DNA of 64,000 nt, from assembly GCA_046347155.1 (NCBI GenBank), contig JAXMGT010000002.1, forward strand, positions 868,001 to 932,000. Reading direction: 5' to 3'. A model generated the notes under the pieces. It saw only the letters and a program-made list of their open reading frames with translations, ran no database searches and was not told the origin of the DNA. Origin of the DNA: RPQJ01 sp046347155 (GTDB lineage Bacteria > Pseudomonadota > Gammaproteobacteria > Steroidobacterales > Steroidobacteraceae). Below, in pieces: positions 16,434-24,208 of the stretch. Made by a program: the position numbers and the translations under genes. Position 1 is the first letter of the stretch; every line of letters begins with the position of its first letter.

Positions 16434-17591
16434 ATGACCGCAGCCGCGTTCGAACCGAAGCTGCCGAACGTCGGCACGACGATCTTCACGGTGATGTCGC
16501 GCCTCGCGGCCGAGTGCGGCGCGATCAACCTGTCGCAGGGATTCCCGGACTTCGACCCGCCGCCGCGGCTCGTCGACCTCGTCGTCGCGCACATGCGGGC
16601 GGGTCGCAACCAGTACGCGCCGATGCCGGGCTGGGAACCGCTGCGCGACGTGGTGGCCGCGCAGGCGGCCCGGTTGTACGGTGCCCGGGTGTCGGCGGAT
16701 GACGTCACGATCACGTCGGGTGGCACCGAGGCACTGTTCGCGGCGATCCACGCGGTCGTGCACCCGGGGGACGAGGTGATCGTGCTCGAGCCCGCCTACG
16801 ACTCCTACGAGCCGGCCGTCGAACTGGCCGGCGGCCGCACGGTGCGCGTGCCGCTGCGCCCGGACGACCACTCGGTCGACTGGGATCGCGTGCGCGACGC
16901 CGTCACGCCGCGCACCCGGCTGCTCGTCGTCAACACACCCCATAACCCGACCGGCGCCGTCTGGTCGGCCGGCGACCTCGACGCGCTCGAGCGGCTGCTC
17001 GAGGCGACGCCGCTGCTCTTGCTGTCGGACGAGGTCTACGAGCACATGGTCTACGACGGGCACGCGCACGCGGGCCTGCTCACGCGTCCGGCACTCGCTG
17101 CGCGGGCGTTCGTCGTCTCGTCGTTCGGCAAGACGCTGCACGCGACCGGCTGGAAGATCGGCTATTGCGTGGCGCCCGCGGCGCTCACGGCGGCATTCCG
17201 GCGGGTGCACCAGTTCGTGCAGTTCGCGGTCTCGACGCCGATGCAGGCCGCGATCGCCGACTTTCTGGTCGAGTGCCCCGGGCACGTGTCCGGCCTGCCC
17301 GGCTTCTACCAGGCGAGGCGCGACCGGTTCTGCCGGCTGCTGGCCGCGACGCCGCTCGCGGCGACGCCGTCGGCCGGCACCTATTTCCAGCTTGCGGACT
17401 ATTCGGCCGTCAGCGACGTGCCGGACGTCGAGTTCGCGCGCTGGCTCACCCGCGAGATCGGCGTCGCGGCGATCCCGGTTTCTGTATTCTCCCGTCACTC
17501 TGCACCGCGGCGGCTCGTGCGCTTCTGCTTCGCCAAGGACGAGGCGACGCTCGACGCGGCCGGCGAGCGATTACGGAGGCTCGCACGATGA
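16434..17591 (+). CDS. Class I/II PLP aminotransferase, glutamine/methionine-specific (YbdL/KAT-like)
   Basis: A 385-residue fold-type I aminotransferase. The N-terminal KLPNVGTTIFTVMS and INLSQGFPDFDPP are typical of the YbdL / kynurenine-aminotransferase / glutamine transaminase K group. The PLP lysine is Lys233 in SSFGKTLHATGWKIGY, and the Asn-Pro pair of NTPHNPTG helps bind cofactor. These enzymes transaminate 2-oxo-4-methylthiobutyrate with glutamine, giving methionine. The next gene, an omega-amidase, removes the resulting 2-oxoglutaramate, which supports this specificity. I prefer the ATG at 16434; a GTG at 16422 is in frame 12 bases earlier and lies directly after the inverted-repeat arm. 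No strong Shine-Dalgarno is visible for either. Its stop overlaps the amidase start (ATGA). Confidence 0.88.
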   Translation: MTAAAFEPKLPNVGTTIFTVMSRLAAECGAINLSQGFPDFDPPPRLVDLVVAHMRAGRNQYAPMPGWEPLRDVVAAQAARLYGARVSADDVTITSGGTEALFAAIHAVVHPGDEVIVLEPAYDSYEPAVELAGGRTVRVPLRPDDHSVDWDRVRDAVTPRTRLLVVNTPHNPTGAVWSAGDLDALERLLEATPLLLLSDEVYEHMVYDGHAHAGLLTRPALAARAFVVSSFGKTLHATGWKIGYCVAPAALTAAFRRVHQFVQFAVSTPMQAAIADFLVECPGHVSGLPGFYQARRDRFCRLLAATPLAATPSAGTYFQLADYSAVSDVPDVEFARWLTREIGVAAIPVSVFSRHSAPRRLVRFCFAKDEATLDAAGERLRRLAR

Positions 17592-18364
17592 CTGCACACC
17601 TGCGCGTCACCCTCGTCCAGTCCGACCTCGCGTGGCAGGACCCGGAGGCCAACCGCCGGCGACTGGCCTCGCACTTCCGCGGGCTCGCCGGGCACACGGA
17701 CCTCATCGTGCTGCCCGAGATGTTTTCGACCGGATTCACGATGGAGGCGGCTGCCCACGCGGAGACGATGGACGGCCCGACGGTCGGCTGGATCAGGGAG
17801 GAGGCGGCCGCGACGGGCTGTGCGATCACGGGCAGCGTCGTGATCCGGGATGGGGAATCCTGCTACAACCGGCTGCTCTGGGCCCGCCCCGACGGCACCC
17901 TGGCGCACTACGACAAGCGCCACCTGTTCCGGATGGCCGGCGAGCACCAGCATTACGCGGCCGGCGCGTCCAGGCTCGTCGTCGAGCACCGTGGCTGGCG
18001 CATCTGCCCGCTCGTCTGCTACGACCTCAGGTTCCCGGTGTGGAGCCGCAGCCGCGGCGACTACGACCTGCTCGTGTACGTCGCGAACTGGCCGGCACGG
18101 CGGGCGCACGCCTGGGCGGCGCTGCTCCGGGCCCGTGCGATCGAGAACCTGAGTTACGTCGCCGCGGTGAACCGGATCGGCCGCGACGGCAACGGCGCGA
18201 CGTACGCGGGCGACAGCGTGGTGCTCGATTTCCTCGGCCAGCCGATCTCGAGCGAAGGCGGGGGCGATCGGGTCGAGACCGCCGTGCTGGACCTCGAGTC
18301 GCTCCGGGCCTACCGGACGAGCTTCCCGGCCCACCTCGACGCCGACCGGTTCGAACTGGCATGA
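17588..18364 (+). CDS. Omega-amidase / carbon-nitrogen hydrolase (YafV/Nit2-like)
   Basis: A 258-residue nitrilase-superfamily hydrolase. The catalytic triad is Glu44 (VLPEMFS), Lys109 (HYDKRHLF) and Cys143 (LVCYDLRFP). YafV/Nit2-type enzymes hydrolyse 2-oxoglutaramate (or 2-oxosuccinamate) to 2-oxoglutarate and ammonia, pulling glutamine-dependent transamination forward. The ATGA overlap with the upstream aminotransferase and another ATGA overlap downstream make this a coupled three-gene operon. Other nitrilase branches are possible, but length, motifs and neighbour agree with omega-amidase. Confidence 0.88.
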   Translation: MTAHLRVTLVQSDLAWQDPEANRRRLASHFRGLAGHTDLIVLPEMFSTGFTMEAAAHAETMDGPTVGWIREEAAATGCAITGSVVIRDGESCYNRLLWARPDGTLAHYDKRHLFRMAGEHQHYAAGASRLVVEHRGWRICPLVCYDLRFPVWSRSRGDYDLLVYVANWPARRAHAWAALLRARAIENLSYVAAVNRIGRDGNGATYAGDSVVLDFLGQPISSEGGGDRVETAVLDLESLRAYRTSFPAHLDADRFELA

Positions 18365-19527
18365 AGAAGAGCACCCGGGTCGTCCATCCGCCCGAAGCCC
18401 CGGTCCCGCCGGACAACCGGCCGCTCGTCGCGCCGATCCACCAGAGCGTCAAGTTTTCGTTCGACGACGTGCACCAGACGCTCGAGTATTTCGGCGGGCG
18501 TCGCGAGGGTTACTACTACAGCCGGGATTCGAACCCGACGCTCGAGCAGCTGGAGCGCAGCCTCGCCGAACTGCAGGGCCGGGATGCCTGCCTGCTGACC
18601 GCGTCGGGCGTGGCGGCGATCACCTCGGCGCTGCTCGCCCTGCTGAGGCAGGGCGACCACGTCGTGCACTTCGCCGAGTCGTACGTGCCGACGCGCATGT
18701 TCGTCGGCCGCACGCTCGCGCGCTACGGCGTCGACTCGACGCTGCTGAACATGGACGACCATGGCGCGCTCGAGCGCACGCTCGCCTCGCGGCCGACACG
18801 GGTCGTGGTGTTCGAGACGCCGACGAACCCGGTGCTGAAGGTCGCCGACCTCGCGCGGATCACCGCGGCCGCGCGGGCGCACGGGGCGCTCACGCTGCTC
18901 GACAACACGCTGGCGGGCGTCCACAACCACGGACAGTTCGACGTGGATCTCTACGCACATAGCCTGACCAAGTTCGCGGCCGGACACGGCGACGTGATGG
19001 GCGGTGCGGTGATCGGGCGCGCCGAACTCGTCGACGCGATGCGCGGAGAATTCATCCACCTGGGACCCACGCTCGATCCCCACGCGGCATTCCTGATCCA
19101 GCGCGGGCTGCGCACGTACTTCGTGCGCTGGGAAAGGCAGTGTGCGAACGCGCTGCGCGTCGCGCAATACCTGGCCGGGCACCGCGCGGTCGCCCGGGTC
19201 CGCTACCCAGGGCTCCCGGGCGACCCGGGGCATGCGCTGGCGGCCTCGCAGATGGACGGTTGCGGCGGAGTCGTGAGCTTCGACGTCGCGGCCGGCACCG
19301 ACGCGGCGACCCGGTTCGCCGAGGGACTGCAGCTCTTCTCGATCAGTGCGAGCCTCGGGTCCACCGAATCGCTGGTCGTGCCGGCTGCGCTGCAGCAACC
19401 GCGCGGACTGACGCCGGAACAGGCGGCCTGGACCGGGATCGGGCCCGGCACGGTCAGGCTGTCGATCGGGATCGAGGACGCCGACGACCTCGTCCTGGAC
19501 CTCGAACGGGCGCTCGCGCTGCTATGA
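18361..19527 (+). CDS. Cys/Met-metabolism PLP enzyme (cystathionine beta-lyase / gamma-synthase family)
   Basis: A 388-residue trans-sulfuration-family PLP enzyme. The cofactor lysine is Lys204 in HSLTKFAAGHGDVMGG, and the substrate loop has YYYSRDSNPTLEQLE near residues 50-65. C-terminal SISASLGSTESLV and TVRLSIGIEDADDL are family hallmarks. It may cleave cystathionine to homocysteine or make cystathionine from an activated homoserine; sequence does not separate these well. Sitting third in an operon with a methionine-type transaminase and an omega-amidase suggests methionine synthesis or salvage. The start ATG at 18361 overlaps the amidase stop; the frame continues far upstream only as a shadow. 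Confidence 0.88.
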   Translation: MKKSTRVVHPPEAPVPPDNRPLVAPIHQSVKFSFDDVHQTLEYFGGRREGYYYSRDSNPTLEQLERSLAELQGRDACLLTASGVAAITSALLALLRQGDHVVHFAESYVPTRMFVGRTLARYGVDSTLLNMDDHGALERTLASRPTRVVVFETPTNPVLKVADLARITAAARAHGALTLLDNTLAGVHNHGQFDVDLYAHSLTKFAAGHGDVMGGAVIGRAELVDAMRGEFIHLGPTLDPHAAFLIQRGLRTYFVRWERQCANALRVAQYLAGHRAVARVRYPGLPGDPGHALAASQMDGCGGVVSFDVAAGTDAATRFAEGLQLFSISASLGSTESLVVPAALQQPRGLTPEQAAWTGIGPGTVRLSIGIEDADDLVLDLERALALL

Positions 19528-19578
19528 TCGGCTGAACAGGGGGAGGGCGCGCGGCCTCTGCCGCCGCCCGGTGCAGCC

Positions 19579-21234
19579 ATGCTGGTCGATCGTTCCGGGC
19601 TCGGCCGTGCGGAGCGTGCGCTGTCGCTGGTGACGCGGATCCGTCCCGGCGAAGGCCCCGGCGTGCTGCTGTTCGCCGCGCACGCGTTCCTGATGCTCTT
19701 CTCCTACCAGGCGATGAAGGCGCTGCGCGAGGCGCTGATGCTCTCGGCCTACTCGGCCGAGGTGCGCGCCTACGGGGTCGCCGTCACGGCGCTGGTGCTG
19801 ATGGTCGTCGTGCCGGTCTACGGACTGGTCCGCCGCCGCCTCGACGGTGAGCGCCTGCTGAAGGCGGTCACGGTTTTCTTCGCGGCGAACCTGCTGGTGT
19901 TCGCCGTCGCCGTGGCGCACGGCGTCCCGGTCGCGTTCGTGTTCTTCGTGTGGGCCAGCATCTACGGTGTGATGGTCGTCGCGCAGTTGTGGGCGTTCGC
20001 CGCAGACTGCTACAACCTGAAGAGCGGCCAGCGGCTGTTCCCGGCGATCATGGTCGGCGCGAACCTGGGCGCGCTCGCCGGTGCGAAGGCTGCGCAACTC
20101 ACGGTCGCCGCGCTGACGCCCGTCGGGATGATGGTGGCCTCGTCCGCGCTGCTTCTCGGCACGCTCTGGCTGATCGGTCCCGAGCGGGCCCGGGTACCGG
20201 ACGGCTCCCGCGCCACGGCGGTCGAGCACGGGCGGCCCGTGCCGAGGCTGCTCGGCGGCATCGGTCTCGTGCTGCGCGACCGCTACCTGCTGCTCGTCGC
20301 GCTGCTCGTCGTGCTGCTCAACTGGATCAACACGACCGGCGAATTCATCCTGGCCGACTACGTGCAGCGTGACGCCGCGCAGGCGGCGGCCCGGAGCGGC
20401 GGCGCGCTCGATGCCGGCGTGCTGATCGCCCAGTTCTACGGGAACTTCCAGTTCTGGGTGACCGTCACCGGGCTCGCGATCCAGCTGCTGCTGGTCGCGC
20501 GCATCTACCGCGCCGTCGGCGTGCGCGGCGCGCTCGTCGTGCACCCCGTCGTCGTCGCGATCGGTTACGGCCTGCTGGCCCTGTCGCCGATGCTCGTCGG
20601 CTTCGTGCCGATCTTCACGCTGATCCGCCTCGTGAAGATCGTCGAGAACGCGACCGACTACTCGCTGATGAACACGACGCGGCAGGCGCTGTTCCTGCCC
20701 GTGGACCGGGACTCGAAGTACGAGGGCAAGACCGCGATCGACACGTTCTACTGGCGCATCGGCGACGTGATCCAGGCGGGCGTCGTCTACCTGGGGCTCA
20801 ACGTCCTCAACTGGTCCGCACCGACGTTCGCCGCGCTGAACCTGCTGCTCGCGATCGTCTGGATCGGGCTCGCGGTGGCGATCGGCCGCGAGTTCGCCCG
20901 CAAGGCGCGCGACAACGTGTTCAACGTCGCGCCGGAACCCGGCCGGCCCATCGGCGACCTGCACTACGAGCCCGGGCGGCCCGTCGAGCACGCGGTGGCC
21001 GACGACGCGTTCCACGACGAGGACGCGGGCGACGTGCTGTACCTGCACGCCCGCTGCGCGGACGGACGGCCGCTGCCGCGCTGGCTGCGCTTCGACGCGC
21101 GCCGGCGGCGGTTCACCTGCCGGGCGCCGCACGGGTGCACCGAGGAACTCACCGTCGTCGTGGTCGCGACCGACGTGGACGGGCTCGAGGCCACGAGCCG
21201 CTTCGTCGTGCGGCGCTCGATCGCGATCGGCTGA
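19579..21234 (+). CDS. NTP/NDP-exchanger-like (Npt1/Npt2, TLC family) membrane protein
   Basis: A 551-residue integral membrane protein. Residues about 25-460 form 10-12 hydrophobic helices with family-like stretches such as YQAMKALREALMLSAYSAEV and WAFAADCYNLKSGQRLFPAI. This resembles the ATP/ADP translocases of intracellular bacteria and their free-living homologues. The last about 110 residues are soluble and hydrophilic, which is an addition to the transporter core. In free-living bacteria the substrate is unknown. The start ATG at 19579 has no clear Shine-Dalgarno at normal spacing; a purine-rich GGGGGAGGG lies about 35 bases upstream. The gene stands alone and converges on the phosphatase gene. 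Confidence 0.7.
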   Translation: MLVDRSGLGRAERALSLVTRIRPGEGPGVLLFAAHAFLMLFSYQAMKALREALMLSAYSAEVRAYGVAVTALVLMVVVPVYGLVRRRLDGERLLKAVTVFFAANLLVFAVAVAHGVPVAFVFFVWASIYGVMVVAQLWAFAADCYNLKSGQRLFPAIMVGANLGALAGAKAAQLTVAALTPVGMMVASSALLLGTLWLIGPERARVPDGSRATAVEHGRPVPRLLGGIGLVLRDRYLLLVALLVVLLNWINTTGEFILADYVQRDAAQAAARSGGALDAGVLIAQFYGNFQFWVTVTGLAIQLLLVARIYRAVGVRGALVVHPVVVAIGYGLLALSPMLVGFVPIFTLIRLVKIVENATDYSLMNTTRQALFLPVDRDSKYEGKTAIDTFYWRIGDVIQAGVVYLGLNVLNWSAPTFAALNLLLAIVWIGLAVAIGREFARKARDNVFNVAPEPGRPIGDLHYEPGRPVEHAVADDAFHDEDAGDVLYLHARCADGRPLPRWLRFDARRRRFTCRAPHGCTEELTVVVVATDVDGLEATSRFVVRRSIAIG

Positions 21235-21238
21235 TCGG

Positions 21239-23215
21239 TCAGCGACCGGGGCCGGCCTTCGCGGCCGCGAGGATCCGGTCGCGCCGGTCGAGCAGCGCGG
21301 AGACCTCGCGCGGGCCGATCCAGGCGCCGATGGCCGATTCGACGGACGCGCGGTCGAGCGCGGCGAGCCGCGCGCGGATCTCCGGCCCGCTCTTCGCGAC
21401 TTCGGCCGCGAGCGCGGGCGGCAGCGTGGTGCCGGTGCCGAACGCACTGCCGTGTCCGGTGAGCAGCAGCGACAGGCCCCGCCACTGCATCTGCGGGTCG
21501 ATGTCGTAGAGGTAGCGATCGAGCGTCCGGCCCTGGTTCCCGATCAGCGCATCGAACACATAGGCGAGCTGGAACTGCGCCGCGACGTCGCAGTAGCCGC
21601 CGGTCGGCAGGCGCTCGGGCACCGCTTCGGCGCCGGCCGGCCGCCGCTGCGGCTCCGCGCGCGGGGCGACGCCGAATGCCTGGCAGGCCCAGGGCGCGCG
21701 CTGGCCGGCGCCGACGGCCTGCCGGTCGCGCTCGCTGGCCCAGTCCGCGGGCCGCGCTTGCAGCACGCCATGGGCGCCGCCAACGTCCCGCGCCACGGTG
21801 GCCGGCACGAGGCCGAGGCGCAGCCTGCGGTCGAGTTGCCAGGCCGCGAGTTCGCGGCCGACCACGTCGTCCGGCACGGCCTCGAAGAGTCCTTGCACGC
21901 TGCGGCCGTCCTGCGTGACGCGCACCCGCAGCACGCCCGGTCCGCAGGCCTGCAGCGTCTCGACGGTGCCGCCGGCCAGGATGGCTGCGACCGTGTCCTC
22001 GTCGTAGTCGTCCGAGCTGACGTGGATCGGCTCGGCCGGCACCGGCGCGGCGGGCACGGTCGGGTTCGCGTAGGCGACGCGCACGCCGGCCGCGTCCGAG
22101 ACGAGCGCCGCGGGCCGACCGTGATAGACCCTGGCGTTCATGCCTGCGTCGAGCTTCACGACCGTCCCGTCGAACCTCGACACAGCCGTCCCATTGCGGG
22201 CGACCGTGTGGCCGAGCACGGCACGTTTCGCGCCGGCGCCGGCCAGGAATGGCTGCAGTACGTCCGCCTCGGCGCACTCGTTGCAGAGCGCCGTGCCCCG
22301 GTACCAGTTCGGGCCCGTCGCGTTCAGCATCGGGTCGTCGTCCGCCGCCGCGAGTCGATCGACCAGCGGGGCGGCCGCCGCGCGGGCCGGGCCCTCGGGC
22401 ATCGCCGCGAGGCGCGCTCGGGCCAGGTCCGGGCGACGGGCGTACGGATCCTCGAACTGCACGAGTCCCGCGCCGCGGGCAGCCGACTCCGCGGCGACGT
22501 AGTTCGCGAATGCGGCGGCATAGTCCCGGTCGATCGAGGCGACGTCGCGCCCCACGAGCAGCCGCGACGGGCCGCCGTGCAGGTAGACCGCGTCGTTCAC
22601 CCGGATCATGACGGGCTGGGCGAGGATCCAGCGGCCGTAACGCCCGTCCGGGCCGAGCAGGCGCCGGTGCCCGAAGTACCCGGGCGGGAACTGGCGGTCG
22701 AAGTCCGCGGCCGTGCGTCCCGGGTCGCGGGCCAGCCATTCGGCCCGACGCGTGTCCCGTTCCGCCGCGTCCTCGTCTGCCTGGTAGGACGCGTACTCGC
22801 CACGACTCACGTAACGCAGGTCGCCGAGCACGTTCATCGCCTCGTGGTTGCCGACGACGACGTGCACCTGGCCGCCCGCGGCGGCTGACTCCTGCTGCAG
22901 CCGCATCAGCAGGTCCATCACCTTGCGGGAGTCATCGCCGCGGTCGAGCAGGTCGCCGAGGCTGACGAGATGGGTGCGGCCGCCGGCCCAGTGCAGGTCT
23001 GCGCCCACGATGCCCTGCGACTGCAGCAGCGCGACGAGTTCGTCGTAGGCGCCGTGCACGTCGGCGAACGCCACGACGCGCTCGACACCGTTCCACTCGA
23101 ATTGCGGCGCGTCGGCCGCCGCGGCCGGCGACGACGCCGTGGTGGCGAGCAGCAGCGCGAGTGCCGCGGAGCCTGCGGCCCAGCAGCGGACGATCCAGCG
23201 TCGGGGGTTGCTCAT
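21239..23215 (-). CDS. Exported metallophosphatase fused to a degenerate kinase-like domain
   Basis: A 658-residue protein. A signal peptide (about residues 1-35, ending SSPAAAADA) exports it. Residues about 40-370 are a calcineurin-like phosphatase: FADVHGAYDE (DxH), GDLLDRGDDS and VVVGNHEAM provide the two-metal ligands, with further His residues downstream (LGHTV). From about residue 400 a second domain resembles the HipA/Fam20-like kinase fold: VRVTQDG, GRELAAWQLDRRLRLGLVPATV, then VFDALIGNQGRTLDRYLYD near 555 and TGHGSAF. In active relatives the last two segments carry an Asp in NxDR and an Asp in DHGxAF; here both appear lost (NQGR, TGHG), suggesting a pseudokinase. The next gene encodes a similar domain with its acidic residues present. 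Substrate unknown. Confidence 0.72.
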   Translation of the reverse strand: MSNPRRWIVRCWAAGSAALALLLATTASSPAAAADAPQFEWNGVERVVAFADVHGAYDELVALLQSQGIVGADLHWAGGRTHLVSLGDLLDRGDDSRKVMDLLMRLQQESAAAGGQVHVVVGNHEAMNVLGDLRYVSRGEYASYQADEDAAERDTRRAEWLARDPGRTAADFDRQFPPGYFGHRRLLGPDGRYGRWILAQPVMIRVNDAVYLHGGPSRLLVGRDVASIDRDYAAAFANYVAAESAARGAGLVQFEDPYARRPDLARARLAAMPEGPARAAAAPLVDRLAAADDDPMLNATGPNWYRGTALCNECAEADVLQPFLAGAGAKRAVLGHTVARNGTAVSRFDGTVVKLDAGMNARVYHGRPAALVSDAAGVRVAYANPTVPAAPVPAEPIHVSSDDYDEDTVAAILAGGTVETLQACGPGVLRVRVTQDGRSVQGLFEAVPDDVVGRELAAWQLDRRLRLGLVPATVARDVGGAHGVLQARPADWASERDRQAVGAGQRAPWACQAFGVAPRAEPQRRPAGAEAVPERLPTGGYCDVAAQFQLAYVFDALIGNQGRTLDRYLYDIDPQMQWRGLSLLLTGHGSAFGTGTTLPPALAAEVAKSGPEIRARLAALDRASVESAIGAWIGPREVSALLDRRDRILAAAKAGPGR

Positions 23216-23222
23216 GGGCGCC

Positions 23223-24185
23223 TCAGTAGCTCGTGATCTCGTGGTCGTCCACCATCCGGAGCAGCCGCTCGAGGTTCTTCCAGACCTTGTCGACCTCGGC
23301 CGCGGTCAGGCCCATCTGCAGGTCGTCGCCCTCGCGGCGCACGCCGCGCGCGAGCCACAGGTTGGCGCCGGGCGGCACCGGCACGAAGTGGTCGCCGTCG
23401 AGGTGCCACTGCGCGACCACGCCGAGACTGGCGTCCAGGTTTTCGCGGGTGATCGAGCGCAGCCGTGCGACCGTGTCGGCCGGCAGCCTCGCGACGCGCA
23501 TGCGGTCCCACAGCTTGCCGCGATCACTCCCGCCCGAGGCGAACGCCACGCCGTTGTCCACCGAGAATACCTTCGGACCCTGCGCGGCGCGCCCGATCAG
23601 GAAATTGCCGACGTTCGAGTCCCCGTGGTCGATCAGCCAAGTGAGCACGTTCAGCTGCTCGACGTGCCGGGCATAGGTCGGGTCCGTCGCGTAGAGCGTC
23701 GGCGAGTAGACGTCCTCGACGACCTTCACGTCCTGGAGCCAGTACTGGACCACCGCGAGCACCTGGCCGGCGCCCTTGAACGTCGGCCGGACGTCGTTCG
23801 AGTAGCGCTGGAACTCCGCGAGCGGCACGAAGCGCAGCGCCGTCGGCGGCACCACGTACTCTGGCGGGTCGAGGTACAGGCCCTGCAGCCTGTAGGCCGC
23901 GAGGTCGTAGCGGGGCTCGTTGTTGAACGAATCGGCGCCGGGCTCCGCCTTGCGCAGCTTGACCCGCATCGGGGGCCGGCCGTCGAACGAGACCTCGGCG
24001 CGCAGCGTGATGTCGCCGCGGGCCTTCGGCCGGCTGATCTCCGCGCTCACGATCGTGAACGGGTCGTAGGCCAGCATGCGCTCGAGTTCCGGGACCGGGA
24101 ACAGGATGTTCGAGTCCTGGGCGAGGCTGGCCGTGGCGAACAGCAGCAGCGTCGTCGACGCGAGGCAAGAGGCGATCCTGCGCAT
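23223..24185 (-). CDS. Exported HipA/Fam20-like kinase-fold protein
   Basis: A 320-residue protein with a signal peptide (MRRIASCLASTTLLLFATAS, cut near LAQ). I start at ATG 24183-24185 because GGGAGGAAG lies just upstream; an earlier ATG would add nine residues before the signal. The sequence has a kinase-like layout: MRVKLRKA (possible ATP-binding Lys), YDLAAYRL followed by VVPPTALRFV, then LIDHGDSNVGNFLI (Asp189, Asn191, Asn194) and FSVDNGVAF (Asp210). This matches the catalytic and metal-binding segments of the HipA/Fam20/PI-kinase group in order, so it may phosphorylate a periplasmic protein or a small molecule. The neighbouring phosphatase has a homologous but degraded domain, which hints at an antagonistic pair. 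Function is not established. Confidence 0.65.
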   Translation of the reverse strand: MRRIASCLASTTLLLFATASLAQDSNILFPVPELERMLAYDPFTIVSAEISRPKARGDITLRAEVSFDGRPPMRVKLRKAEPGADSFNNEPRYDLAAYRLQGLYLDPPEYVVPPTALRFVPLAEFQRYSNDVRPTFKGAGQVLAVVQYWLQDVKVVEDVYSPTLYATDPTYARHVEQLNVLTWLIDHGDSNVGNFLIGRAAQGPKVFSVDNGVAFASGGSDRGKLWDRMRVARLPADTVARLRSITRENLDASLGVVAQWHLDGDHFVPVPPGANLWLARGVRREGDDLQMGLTAAEVDKVWKNLERLLRMVDDHEITSY

Positions 24186-24208
24186 GACTTCCTCCCGGTC
24201 GGTTGCGG

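Noticed and set aside
17588..18364. N-carbamoylputrescine amidase (AguB) partner for agmatine deiminase
   Set aside because: It is nitrilase-fold, but length, motifs and coupling to a glutamine-type transaminase fit omega-amidase better, and it lies 20 kb from aguA.
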